Positions 55,053 through 64,000 of a stretch of DNA of 64,000 bases are shown piece after piece. Under the pieces are notes generated by a model. It was not told where the DNA came from. It saw nothing but the letters and a program-made list of their open reading frames with translations, and did not search any database. Each line of letters opens with the position of its first letter. The first letter of the stretch is position 1. The stretch comes from Stomoxys calcitrans (taxonomy: Eukaryota > Arthropoda > Insecta > Diptera > Muscidae): the NCBI RefSeq assembly GCF_963082655.1, contig NC_081552.1:121744458-121808457 (forward strand), in the 5' to 3' direction. Position numbers and translations under genes: made by a program.

Positions 55053-55125
55053 ATGGAATGAAGTAAATCCAGGCCTGCTGAAAGTGAAGGTATTTTCCAG
55101 TTCACGCCATTCGCAGAATTTCTGA
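55053..55125 (+). CDS. NEDD4-binding protein 2-like, last exon
   Basis: The intron 54988-55052 is 65 bp (GTAAGC...AAACAG). The exon completes the Smr domain (WNEVNPGLLKVKVF) and ends SSSRHSQNF with TGA at 55123-55125. The total of the three exons is 2436 bases, an exact multiple of three. The short final exon with the end of Smr fits the family, where the domain lies at the C-terminus. Confidence 0.85.
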
Positions 55126-55405
55126 TTAAAACAGGTATAAAATTTCTGCAAATTGTCGAAAAATTCCCTGCAACCAAAAATGTTTATGTACAAAGTTAAA
55201 CTAAGAGTTTAGGTATAAAGATGGAATGTGTAAAAAACATTTATCCCATGGGTCTTTTAATTTTCGTCACGTTTTTACCTGTTTCGTTAATGGTTTTAGT
55301 TATTATTATTTTGTTAATAACTTTTACATGTAACTGGCATAATTTTAAACATAATTTGTGTAATATATCAATTTTTATATAAAAATAAAAGTATTTCCAC
55401 CATAC
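55126..55405 (+). other. Probable 3' UTR with polyadenylation signal
   Basis: AATAAA at 55384-55389 follows the stop by about 260 bp in an AT-rich stretch and is the first clear signal downstream. Confidence 0.6.
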
Positions 55406-55559
55406 TATTTTGTGAAATCCCCGAAAGTTTCAGATATCACTGCAAGGCCTACTAAATACTCCGCATTAGCGGCAGGCAGATTATATAATCATACTGAAAA
55501 ATAATTATGTATGTTATAAAACATGTTTAATCCTTTTCTAAACTCAAGGACAATGTATT
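55406..55559. other. Intergenic spacer
   Basis: No gene or repeat recognised. Confidence 0.4.
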
Positions 55560-56020
55560 TAGTTGTTGTAGCCACTTTTCCTTGTGGAGGTGGCGATCCT
55601 CGTCAATTTCCTGTAGGTGAGCAAGCTCGTTCCGCTCCAAAAGACTGATCGCCGCGGGAACAAGTTAGCTCTCAGCTAACCTGTGCAACGGGTGTAATCT
55701 ACAGGTTTTGAATAGTGGAATGCTCCGTACGGAGTAGCTGCAATGCAGCCGCCGACAATCAGCGGTACCTAGTGGAGAGTCTCAATGAGAGGTCGGGCGG
55801 CACCGGCTCTTGCTTAAATACTTGGCGCCTCTAAATAACCAGTGGCCATCATGTTCCCTCGGCGGTCTGTCGTACAGACGAGAAGGAGCTTGCTCATCTA
55901 TAAGAGCTTGACGAGGATCGCCACCTCCACATGCAAATATGTTGTAGCCAGTTATTGGCGCCTTTAAATAACCTATGGATCGGAACGAGCTTGTTCACCT
56001 ATGTGGCTACAACAATAACA
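55560..56020. repeat. Inverted SINE1 pieces
   Basis: 55560-55670 is the SINE1 3' half in reverse (AGTTGTTGTAGCCACTTTTC), 55690-55950 is the same family forward (CTACAGGTTTTGAATAGTGG to CCTCCACATGCAAATATG), and 55955-56020 another forward end finishing GTGGCTACAACAATAACAAC. Together they form an inverted structure able to fold back on itself. Confidence 0.7.
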
Positions 56021-56189
56021 ACGACAGCTACGGTCAAAATAATAACAGCGCAGCAAAATATAACATCCGTTAAAGGTAGTGAGCTAAAATGTGTCACGAC
56101 TTCACCTATAGAACGATGAAACGATAGGTTGGAGCGTCGGGTTAGTAGCCCATCACCCGGTAAACTTAAAGAACGACCCCCGCAACCAT

Positions 56190-56480
56190 TTTAAGGACCA
56201 TAATTTGCGTATCTGCACCTGGAATGCACGCACACTTTATAAAGAGGATGAAGTGTATGCGCTGGCGGGTGTATTGGAAAAGTACAGTGTTGACAATACT
56301 GCCATACAGAAAGTTCGATGGCTCGGGAAGGGCTCTACAACAACCCCGAGTGGTGACGCCCTATATTATAGCTGTCATGAAAAGAGACATGAATTTCGCT
56401 GTGAATATGTGCTAGTCGGAGACTGAAACACGTGTCTCCGGTAGATGAGAAGCTAGCCACAATCCGCATAAAGGCCAAAT
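56190..56480 (+). pseudogene. RTE-clade LINE endonuclease fragment (copy Z)
   Basis: The frame 56205-56426 reads MRICTWNARTLYKEDEVYAL and AIQKVRWLGKGSTTTPSGD, matching the N and E motif region of copies X and Y, though E is changed to K in the QEVRW position (QKVRW). The sequence decays after 56480. Confidence 0.8.
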
Positions 56481-56689
56481 TCTTCAACATCAGGCTTATT
56501 TGCGCCCATGCTCTGAAATAAACAGCGTACTCAACGACCATAAGCGGCATTTGTGGCTGGAACACTTGGAACAACATAACTTAGGTACCGGTTTAGGCTA
56601 GCTGTGGTCTACTCTTAAGTCACTTTCGAACCTCGAACAGGAACTCAATCACTTTTGACGACGTAACTATGACTGATCCGAAGAGGTGC

Positions 56690-57197
56690 GCCAGCTTGTT
56701 CAACAGTTTGTTGTGTTCTATCTTTCGTCTGCTTGATTCTGTTGAGTGTCAAGATCCAGGAACTCAGCGACTAAGATGGGGTGCGTCCAGAGGGATCTGG
56801 GTCTGAGTCGAGTGAGTCTGGCTGGGCAGTTAAACAGGTGACGTGTATCGTGTGGTCCCTGGTCATAATCGGCACATACATCTTGCACGACGGCATCAAT
56901 CCCTGCTCTGTAGGAGTTGAGGTGGCTGCATCTGCCGGATCGTAATTGAGCCAGAACTACTCTGGTTTGCCGGGCAAGGTCAATTTATTCAGGTGCAATG
57001 GGAGGCGGTCGTTTTCCAAGGACTACATTCACCCGGTAGCTATTTATCGCATCTGCGACCGTGTCTGCATGAATGTTGTCTAGACCTGCTTAGTGTGCTG
57101 CTTGATCTAGAGGTTCTCTCTTGTAGCGCTGAACCTCACATTCTAGATCATGTACATCTATCTACCTTAAGGCTTCTGGGCGGTGGATATCTATCTA
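56690..57197 (-). pseudogene. N3 LINE C-terminal fragment
   Basis: On the minus strand readable pieces include SGRCSHLNSYRAGIDA, VQDVCADYDQGPHDTRHLF and NCPARLTRLD, an HCCH-type C-terminal finger of Jockey/LOA-like LINEs, after the KVDVHDLE-like stretch also seen at 14970-15033. Frames are broken. Confidence 0.65.
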
Positions 57198-57259
57198 CAA
57201 GATGATGATTTGGATGGTCTCTGCGATAGCATCCCAAAAGATATTGCTTAGACAGCATG

Positions 57260-57625
57260 TAGTCGAGGACTGCATGGGACAGCAACTGCTTTGCATGCCA
57301 TCACCGCACACATTTGCCGTCGCTTCAATCAGCCCAGTCCATGTGATAGGACGGTCCTCGTGGCACTGGACCTATCGAATACATTTAACACGGTCAGCCA
57401 TGCCGAACTATTTGAGAACATCGCCAACACGTCCCTCCAGCCAGGCCTGAAACGCTGGCGAATTACCTGTGTGGTCGTCAGTCATATTTGGAATTTGAGG
57501 ATAAGAAAACGAAGCAGCGTAGAGTGAAACAGGGAATTCCTCAAGACGGGGTGATATCTTCGGCACTGTTTTACCTCTACCTATCCTCCATTACGATAAG
57601 GTCAAAAGTAGAAACAAGGTCCTCA
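57260..57625 (+). pseudogene. N3 LINE RT fragment
   Basis: The frame 57291-57527 gives HAITAHICRRFNQPSPCDRT, VLVALDLSNTFNTVSHAELF and RWRITCVVVSHIWNLRI (RT motifs A to B, with D present), then KQRRVKQGIPQDGVISSALF in the next frame (57488-57763). It is opposite in direction to the C-terminal piece just to its left, so the two were brought together by rearrangement or separate insertion. Confidence 0.7.
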
Positions 57626-57989
57626 AGTCACTTGCCGGCAGCACTTGGGGTGCTGACAAAGAAACCCTTGGCTGTCCTAGAGGCGACGGAATCCACATAC
57701 TTTATTTGTCCTCTTTCACATAAAACAGCAATTTATAGCGTAAAAAGAGTAATATATCGTTAAAAACAATTTCATATTGTTTAGAACGTGTTTTATTTAT
57801 TTTTTTTTAGTAGGAATAACTTTTGCTTTGTTTACATTTGAGGTGGCAACATATGATCGGGGTATCGATTTTTTCTTCCACGAAATCAATGACTCTGAAA
57901 AAATTACGATCGTAAGCCATGGTCCAATTTGTACTTACGGAACGAAATCAATCTTCGAACAAAAACTCGCTCGATAGCGGATGCGAGAT
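57626..57989. other. Spacer, no gene seen
   Basis: Contains a start of AT-rich sequence and small open frames without similarity; 57840-57975 has words such as CGAAATCAAT that recur around 52970-53070 only loosely. Confidence 0.4.
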
Positions 57990-58460
57990 AGGTATCCACC
58001 GCCCAGAAGCCTTAAGGTAGATCTACGATCCGGCAGATGCAGCCGCCTCAACTCCTACAGAGCAAGGATTGATGCCGACGTGTAAGATGTATGTCCCGAT
58101 TGTGACCAGGGACCAGGGTAAATCCATTATTGACTAAATATTTACACTGCGCAAAATCGCGGAAAAGACCCGAGAAGGGCAAATCAACACCTATCATCTT
58201 TTCCTTGACTACAAAGCCGCCTTCGACAGCCCTATACGTTCAGCCCATGTCTGAGTTTGGTATCCCTGCAAATCTGATAGGACTTTACAAGTTGACGCTT
58301 GCTGGGAAATAACCTTTTCAAACCGTTCAATATCAGACGAGGTTTCGAGAGGAAGACAGCCTATCTGTGATCTCTTTAATATCCTACTGGAGAAGATTAT
58401 ACGAGATGCAGGTGTGAATAGATGTGGCACGCTACTCACAATAGAACATACGCTTCTTGT
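57990..58460 (+). pseudogene. Chimeric fragment: N3 LINE C-terminus joined to RTE RT
   Basis: 57990-58112 reads as the N3 finger (SGRCSRLNSYRARIDA, CPDCDQGP). From about 58115 the text is RTE-type RT: REGQINTYHLFLDYKAAFDS, then CDLFNILLEKIIRDAGVNRC and EHTLL, ending before YADD. Both are in sense with each other. The junction near 58112-58120 has no obvious intact element end. Confidence 0.65.
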
Positions 58461-58800
58461 ATGTTTTATAAAATTTGATTTTTTACTTGGCTCTGACTTG
58501 TTAAAAACGGTTTTGATAAATATTGTTTAAAACATTTATTTGACTACGATTTGGTGAGCAAGCATGTCTTTTTGTATTGTGGGTTTCGAATGGCGGTGCT
58601 TATCAGGCACTAAAAGCCAGGTTAGTAACGATCTCAATATATAGACCCAAACTACATTCAAGGTAAGTGGCATCTCATACGCTCCAAGACATCGTAGCTT
58701 GTAGTCAAAACGATACTGCTCCAGAAAACGGCAAAAAAACAGCTCCACAGCCAATATTACAGCTGCATCTAAAATCATATATTGATGTTCGCTTCCAATA
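58461..58800. other. Spacer, possible LINE UTR
   Basis: No motif recognised. It may be the 3' UTR of the minus-strand LINE fragment that follows. Confidence 0.35.
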
Positions 58801-59180
58801 TTAAAGCTATAAGCTCTCTATATACACCAGAATCCTTTGGCAACAGTAAGCTTTCAATATCATTGTGTCAAACTTTATACACTCAAAAATGGCATGGTGG
58901 CTGGTTCCAGGTCTCCAGCACCTATTACAAATGAGTGCGAGGATCACCCCAATCCTATGGAGATACATTTTACCACACGCATGACCCGTGTGTAGCCTGT
59001 TTATAATCTTCGTTTGACTCGAGCTATGATTTTTTTTGAGAAACCAAGGTTTCTCAGCAACATCCTCATACAGACGATAGAATGACTGAGCTTTCTCCCT
59101 AGAGAATTTTTTCTTTCGTTCGTTCCCACGCGACCGAGGGGGCCACCTCCCATTACGTAGGGATGCGTACACCCCCAATG
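58801..59180 (-). pseudogene. I-group LINE C-terminal finger fragment
   Basis: The 123-codon minus-strand frame includes INRLHTGHACGKMYLHRIG and CNRCWRPGTSHHAIFEC, the usual C-terminal HCCH finger that follows RNase H in I-like LINEs (R.GH.., C..C, H, C). The N-terminal part of the frame is a different sequence. Distinct from N1 and N2 fingers. Confidence 0.65.
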
Positions 59181-59254
59181 GAGGGTTAGGGTAATACTGG
59201 CTACAGAAATTTCAGTCAGTGAAACACTATAGTTACATTACACACAACTGAAAG

Positions 59255-59865
59255 GACAATAAGATGAACAGCCCTCTCTGGAAGCTTTTACAACAAACTA
59301 CAAACTTTATTACATGAATAGGATCGGTAAAGGATATATTACTATAAAATTTGTTATATACATCACACAAAGGACGAAACAGATTGTTTAATTCGTAATT
59401 AGATCTCACTGAAGGTAGTGTAAGAGGTATGTAATGCCGAGTATTTCGGAGAGGGAAATTAAAATTTAATTCGCCAGGTTAGAATTGGGAATCATTCTGA
59501 CCACGCAATAATTTCACAATAAATACGTCCCTAAGCATCAAGCGCCTCCTTTCGAGCGTTGATAAGTCGATAAGTTTCAAGCGGTTCTCGTAGGAGGAAA
59601 CCCAATTCCATGGTAAGCCCTTAAGCGCAAAAAGAAGAAATTGTACCTGGACACACAACCGTATTCCAATGTAGGCCGAACTAAGCTTGTAAATAAACGT
59701 TTGGTCACATAAGGATCATCAAACTCCTTGGACCACCATTTTATAAAACCCAACAACCCAAATTAAAACGTAATCTACCATCCAAAATGACACCATGATC
59801 AGTAAAGGAATCTACGTTATCCAATTTAAAAGAACCTATGTAATAGTCACCTAGAATAGGTCTAA
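59255..59865 (-). pseudogene. Jockey/CR1-like RT C-terminal fragment
   Basis: Minus-strand text RLKLIDLSTLERRRLMLRDV, FIVKLLRGQNDSQF, LNFNFPLRNTRHYIPLTLP and RSNYELNNLFRPLCDVYNKF follows the standard C-terminal block of Jockey/CR1-group LINEs. Stops occur and no longer frame survives. Confidence 0.6.
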
Positions 59866-60284
59866 CCCTGAAAAGAGAACCCAACTATAAAACAGCTTTC
59901 TCTGGGATATCTCTGTGGCCCGGCACCCAGAACAGGTGAATTTTGAACTGTTGAGCCATCTCGTTGAGAGATCTGCGACAGTCGAGGGTGGTTTTTGCGT
60001 TTAGAAATATGTGTGTGTTGTAATGACATTATCAGCCCTATTCTGAATAACAATTCCCTGGGAGTTTATTCCCTATTCCATTTTCCCCTATTGTGAATTA
60101 CAATTTATTGGGAGTTTTTTTCCCTAATCCCTTTTCCCTTAATCTAAACAAACTTCGAAAAAAGTAAAAAAATAACTTCCAGGGAAAAATGGTTCTCCCG
60201 GTTTAAATATGTCATGTACCTACCATAGAAGATTTTCTTAAGTTTTTCAATTTTATTAGCACTCCGTTCCGAGTTGGATACTAA

Positions 60285-60420
60285 AAGGATGTCCCTTATC
60301 ATTGAGCTTAAAGTAGAATCGGACGGCACTCAATATTGTGCAAAAAGTCTTCTGCCTGTTCCTTAATGGAATGTTCGTGGGCAATTATTCAAATATACTT
60401 GGCGCCACATTTGGGAGCCA
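60285..60420 (+). repeat. tRNA-SINE 3' fragment
   Basis: CCCTTATCATTGAGCTTAAA through TTCCTTAATGGAATGTTCGT matches the 3' half of the tRNA-derived SINE (35590-35690). The tRNA head is absent. Confidence 0.75.
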
Positions 60421-60509
60421 AAATGACAAATCGGCCGCCGCCCGGAAATGTTGATTAGATCTTCAATTTATAGCCCCATAAAAGTAGGCCTTTAGATAAA
60501 ACGGCGTAT

Positions 60510-60770
60510 CAGGCAGACCACCACAGCATTTATGACGACGAGAAGAAGCAAACCTCTAGATTACAATTCAGCTACCTTAACTCCTTTTGGCAAGGGAAAA
60601 CGCCAACATGCAGGATGTGTGCCCCGCATGCAACCAGGGACAGCACGACACAATCTATTTCTCTGTCCATTAGACCACTCTGGAAGCATCTAATTTAGCC
60701 AACGATTGTTGGATGAAGACGGAAAGTTGTTTTCACAACACCGACAAGCTGGTGACAAGCTGTAGGCCAT
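60510..60770 (+). pseudogene. N3 LINE C-terminal finger inside the DNA element
   Basis: Pieces read QLSYLNSFWQGKTP, NMQDVCPACNQGQHDT and LDPTTLEASNLANDCWMK in shifting frames: the C-terminal finger of a Jockey/LOA-like LINE. Cargo of the flanking inverted-repeat element. Confidence 0.55.
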
Positions 60771-62100
60771 AATTGTTCACTATTAAAATACAAAAATTAA
60801 AACGAACATTACAAAAGCAATACTAAACATGTTTGTAAACTTTTTTAGTAACCTTTATAACTTCTTTTTGCCTATTTTTCCATATTATGTTCTTTTTCGA
60901 AATAAAACAGCTGAAGCAAAACAGCTGTTTTCGAAAATTCCCTCTCCCAAAATTTTTCTCTACCTATTCAATCAGAATAGGACGATTTTATTCGAGGGAG
61001 AGTTTGGGAGTTTATTCCCAGGGAGTTTTCAGAATTGGGCTGTATATCTTAGCCATTCCACCCCTTCCTTAATTGCAAGGATCTCCGCTTGATTCACACT
61101 GCAGTGGTTGGGTTACCTTTTCGATTTGACCAGTTCTAGATCTTTAAAGTACACCCCAAATCCCACCCTGATCCTGTAGTTTGGAACCATCCGCATAGAA
61201 GCCTATGTAACTTCTATTAACTGGGATATGGTAGTTCCAATCGGTTTTATCAGGAATAGTGGTACAGTACTTTTTATCAAAAAGTGGTTCAGCTGGGGTG
61301 TAATCGAAACTGCCTGTAACATTGTATCAAGAAATACACAGTGTCCGTAGCCTCCACATGACCAAATAGAAAGCTCCCTTGGTCTCACGCAGTGGTCGCT
61401 ACAATTTGTCTAGCCACAATGTGCAGAGGCATGAGATGTAGCATTAAATTCAGTGTATCAGATGGTGTCGTCCTCTGTGCGGCTGTGATGTATAAACAAG
61501 CCATCCTTTGGATCCGGTTGACTATTGAATAGTGATGGACTTTTGAAGCGCCGCCCATTAGACCACAACACCATATAGCATTATAGATCTGACAACTGCA
61601 ATATATACCCAATGCATGACACGCGCTGCAGGTGTATAGAGTAAGAGTTGCCTTTCTTGCCCTTTCCAAAGTGTTGAAATGCCGCTGCCGCGACAGGCGA
61701 TCTCCAGGGATCTTTGTCCTAAGATATGCTTCTATCAACCTCTTAAGAGTCTTCAGTATAAAGGATAATAGACTAATAGGACGAACATTTTTCGCCTTCG
61801 TGCGGTAACATTTTCCTGCTTTCGGAATGAAAATGACCATCGGGTCCCTCCATCCCACAGGTATATATGACATGCTGATACAAGTAGAGTATATCTCTCT
61901 AAGCCAAGGAACCAGTCTATCAGACACAGCTTGTAGTACAACCGTTGATACATCAACAGGGCCAGACGACTTAAAGGAGTCGAAACTTCTTATCGCCCAA
62001 AGGATTTTCAGCTCAGACACAATTTCCCTAATAACCACCGACGAATGCATACCAGTGACAACCAGTGAATTTTTTTTTATCATATAAGTCAACAAATAAA

Positions 62101-62334
62101 GCTTGACCCTTAGTATATTTTAAAGTTGTCGGCGCAATGGGAGGCAACGATGTGCCATCAGATTTCCTCTGAGGGCATTAAAACCCCAACCCTATGTCAG
62201 CCAGGAATGCACAGGCTATCAAAAGAAAGCTACTCGGTTGTCCTATTACTTATAAGAAGGGAAAAGTGGAGCAAGCACTTTGACGCAGAAGGAATTCAGA
62301 AGTTTTTAGATGAGTTCTACATATGGGCATCAAT
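62101..62334 (+). other. Short open frame, unassigned
   Basis: The frame 62126-62353 (MSAQWEATMCHQISSEGIKT) has no recognisable motif. It directly precedes a SINE2 fragment and may be part of the N2 5' region. Confidence 0.3.
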
Positions 62335-62398
62335 TGTTGTTGTAGCAGTGTAGCTTGACTCCTTCATCGGCAACCCTTGCCAAGGAAGGAGTCAGGCT
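62335..62398 (-). repeat. SINE2 3'-end fragment
   Basis: TTGTTGTTGTAGCAGTGTAG followed by TCCTTCATCGGCAACCCTTG on the plus strand, the reverse of a CAA-tailed SINE2. Confidence 0.6.
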
Positions 62399-63229
62399 GC
62401 CATTTGATTGGGGTATTAATTGTGATGATTGTTGCAGATTTAACAAGCGTGAATACCGGCAAAGACAGACGTTGTAGTTCGACTGCAGCAAAAGTTCGAT
62501 GAGAAAAGTCACCCTCCATCCAAGTTCAAAAATTGCCAGCACCATGTGCTGGATCGTTCTTGGCGTTGTCAAGAGCGTAGATCCCAAATATCTGCAATAC
62601 ACGCTGGAGCTCTCATACCATTCTAGCTCTTCCTGTGATTATTCTGATGCCTGAAAACCGGAACAGGTTGCATAAAATCTTTTCAATAATTTCTCACTCA
62701 TGGACTGATCACTGGTTGAGAAGTCAATTGTTCCGCACTAAGGATTTCAAATAGATCCGTAGCTCTGAATAACTACCCAAAAGCTTGAAAATCCACTGAA
62801 AAAAAGATGAATCTCCAATCATTATTTCCCGCAAGAAGCAGTGCTGTGAGCATGCGTTCAAAGTTATGCAAAGCTTATACAACTTCTGCCGCAACAAGGA
62901 CAACCTCCCACCACGATTCATCCTCTCCAATGAAAACGTGAATATTTAACTTCCTTGTGTGTTTGATGATCCTATGTAATGTTTCATATATGGGGCTCTA
63001 AAGCTTGTGTTTAATTATATAATTGTTTACAGTGACTTAAAAAAACAACACAAAATGCTGAAAAACAAAATTTTAAAATCATTTTGTGCGTGAGTTTTTT
63101 TTTATCGAATCACCTTATAAATAAGATTTTATCTAATCTTACATAAAAGCTCATCCAAATAAAATACAGGGATATGAGGTTATAAAAAAGCCATTACCCT
63201 ATTATACATACAATGTTTTTAAAACATTT
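62399..63229. other. Intergenic stretch, nothing assigned
   Basis: 62400-62940 has several short minus-strand frames (MERMNRGGRLSLLRQKLYKL; YCRYLGSTLLTTPRTIQHMV) with hydrophobic patches that could be a decayed chemoreceptor-like or TE gene; no motif proves it. 62950-63229 is AT-rich. Confidence 0.35.
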
Positions 63230-63232
63230 TTT

Positions 63233-63238
63233 TTTATT
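63233..63238 (-). promoter_or_regulatory. Possible polyadenylation signal of the right-edge gene
   Basis: TTTATT on the plus strand gives AATAAA on the minus strand, about 205 bases past the stop codon at 63443. Confidence 0.45.
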
Positions 63239-63442
63239 TTAAATCAAAATTACAAAACTTCATTAAAAGAATATGCAAGACTGTTGGTGTGTGCACATTG
63301 TACTGACTACGATATAAACTTTCCTAAGGTAAAAATACATTGATATTATATATTTATACACCGAACTATGAGTGTAAGGACTTATGAAGAAATACCATAA
63401 AATAAAGCATACCAAAACGATACTAATAAAATGGTTGAAGAT

Positions 63443-64000
63443 TTACGAAAACCTATTTTCCGCACGAAAGTTGGGGCTACTGTCGTAGGCATGTCGAAGC
63501 TTAGGCGTTTCCGATTTTTGTAGTGGTGATTTGTTCTCTTTGCCGGTCTGAAGACGATTTAGAACCACTTTTTCAAGATTTGTGCGGGATCGATTGTAAC
63601 GTTGAATGTGTATTACTTGAGGCCGTGGCGGCGTGTTTAAAAACACTCCTTCAAATATTGTCTCTAGACTGCTGGTTCGACTAAGGCACTGCTCCTCCTC
63701 CGGATGGTCATTGTTATCACTGGGCGGGCTTATTTGTGCGTTTATATCATGAAGAGCTACGTAGTCGGGGTTATTAATGCATGGACTTGGATTGAGCCTC
63801 TCCTTGGAATGTGGGTGTGTTGGTGTTGCCATATCCTCGCTGTCAATGGGTGAAGGAGTTCGTCCCAAGGGAGAAATTAAGCGAACTTCAAATGCCGGCA
63901 ACTCATCGATATCAATGGATTTTGAATATGTTTCCATTTCTTTATCCAAACATAAGGAAAGCGATGAGATTTCGCTATCGTTCGATATTGTGGAACAACA
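63443..64000 (-). CDS. Unknown protein, C-terminal exon, runs off the right edge
   Basis: The minus-strand frame is open from the window edge to the stop at 63443, at least 185 codons, and no start is forced. It is rich in S, P, N and charged residues: SPLGRTPSPIDSEDMATPTH, EEEQCLSRTSSLETIFEGVF, TPPRPQVIHIQRYNRSRTN, and a tail KENKSPLQKSETPKLRH. SP/TP sites and a KEN-box-like KEN are visible, as in cell-cycle-regulated or phosphorylated disordered proteins, but this is inference. Codon use looks like host coding sequence and there is no LINE or transposase motif. A real host gene is likely; its identity is not known. Confidence 0.65.
   Translation of the reverse strand, partial: CCSTISNDSEISSLSLCLDKEMETYSKSIDIDELPAFEVRLISPLGRTPSPIDSEDMATPTHPHSKERLNPSPCINNPDYVALHDINAQISPPSDNNDHPEEEQCLSRTSSLETIFEGVFLNTPPRPQVIHIQRYNRSRTNLEKVVLNRLQTGKENKSPLQKSETPKLRHAYDSSPNFRAENRFS

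Larger units (their letters stand above)
60034..61042. mobile_element. 1-kb inverted-repeat DNA element carrying other repeats
   Basis: Ends are inverted: CAGCCCTATTCTGAATAAC on the left and, read from the right, CAGCCCAATTCTGAAAAC, followed on both sides by TCCCTGGGA words. TAT at 60031-60033 and 61043-61045 are the likely 3-bp target duplication; removing the insert plus one TAT restores the N2 sequence GACATTATATCTTAGCC (relative at 30109-30125 reads GACATTACATCTTAGCC). No transposase. Inside are a SINE 3' part (60285-60420) and an N3 C-terminus (60510-60770). The superfamily is not certain; 3-bp targets would fit PIF/Harbinger. Confidence 0.75.
59870..62100 (-). mobile_element. N2 LINE copy c, split by a DNA element
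   Basis: Minus strand: RT start (62095-61385) with FDSFKSSGPVDVSTVVLQA and NVRPISLLSFILKTLKRLIE, a jump over the YADD region to HHYSIVNRIQRMACLYITAA, RNase H (61390-61046), then after the nested element the RNase H end (FLNAKTTLDCRRSLNEMAQQ, WVPGHRDIP, 60030-59877). The finger and tail are missing. Inactive. Confidence 0.75.

Overview
The window looks like euchromatin of a higher (schizophoran, probably calyptrate/muscid) fly. The base composition is AT-rich, with spliced genes, a Drosophila-type Copia element whose primer-binding site matches the initiator-Met tRNA internal sequence, dipteran mini-me-like repeats with (TA)n and (GTCY)n cores, and many non-LTR retrotransposon pieces. The species assignment is inference, since no similarity search was possible.

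Only two host genes can be supported. (1) A plus-strand gene with exons at 41122-42933, 54437-54987 and 55053-55125 encodes a CUE-CUE-DUF1771-Smr protein of the NEDD4-binding protein 2 type. Its 11.5-kb intron is packed with transposons, and its expected N-terminal kinase part is not in the window. (2) The 3' end of a minus-strand gene (63443 to the right edge) encodes a serine/proline-rich, disordered protein I do not recognise. The two genes converge across about 8 kb of degenerate repeats.

Layout of the repeats. 1-9 kb: endonuclease fragment of a Jockey-like LINE, then a CR1-type LINE (ORF1 1640-2490, ORF2 about 5500-8090) split by nested mini-me-like repeats and a tRNA-derived SINE. 9-13.3 kb: mini-me-like arrays broken by a SINE with a (CAA)n tail and a mariner-type MITE. 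14-25.2 kb: a nearly full-length minus-strand LINE with RNase H and an HCCH finger (called N1 here), carrying a complete Copia element (19558-24025) with identical 189-bp LTRs, a 5-bp target duplication and a 1307-codon gag-pol frame. 25-35 kb: more mini-me-like repeats, N1 and N2 LINE fragments, SINEs. 35.4-41 kb: tRNA-SINE, Helitron-like elements, a Tc1 and a mariner transposase pseudogene. 41-55 kb: the host gene with N1, RTE and SINE insertions in its intron. 55-63 kb: LINE fragments (RTE, N1/N2-like, Jockey/LOA-like N3) and a 1-kb inverted-repeat DNA element nested in an N2 copy.

No bacterial-type system, CRISPR array, rRNA or convincing functional tRNA was seen. The most notable items are the almost intact Copia element with a one-base frame disruption near the gag start, the exact 153-bp periodicity of the mini-me-like repeats, CCTAA-type tails shared by two LINE families, and the transposon-filled intron of the CUE/Smr gene.
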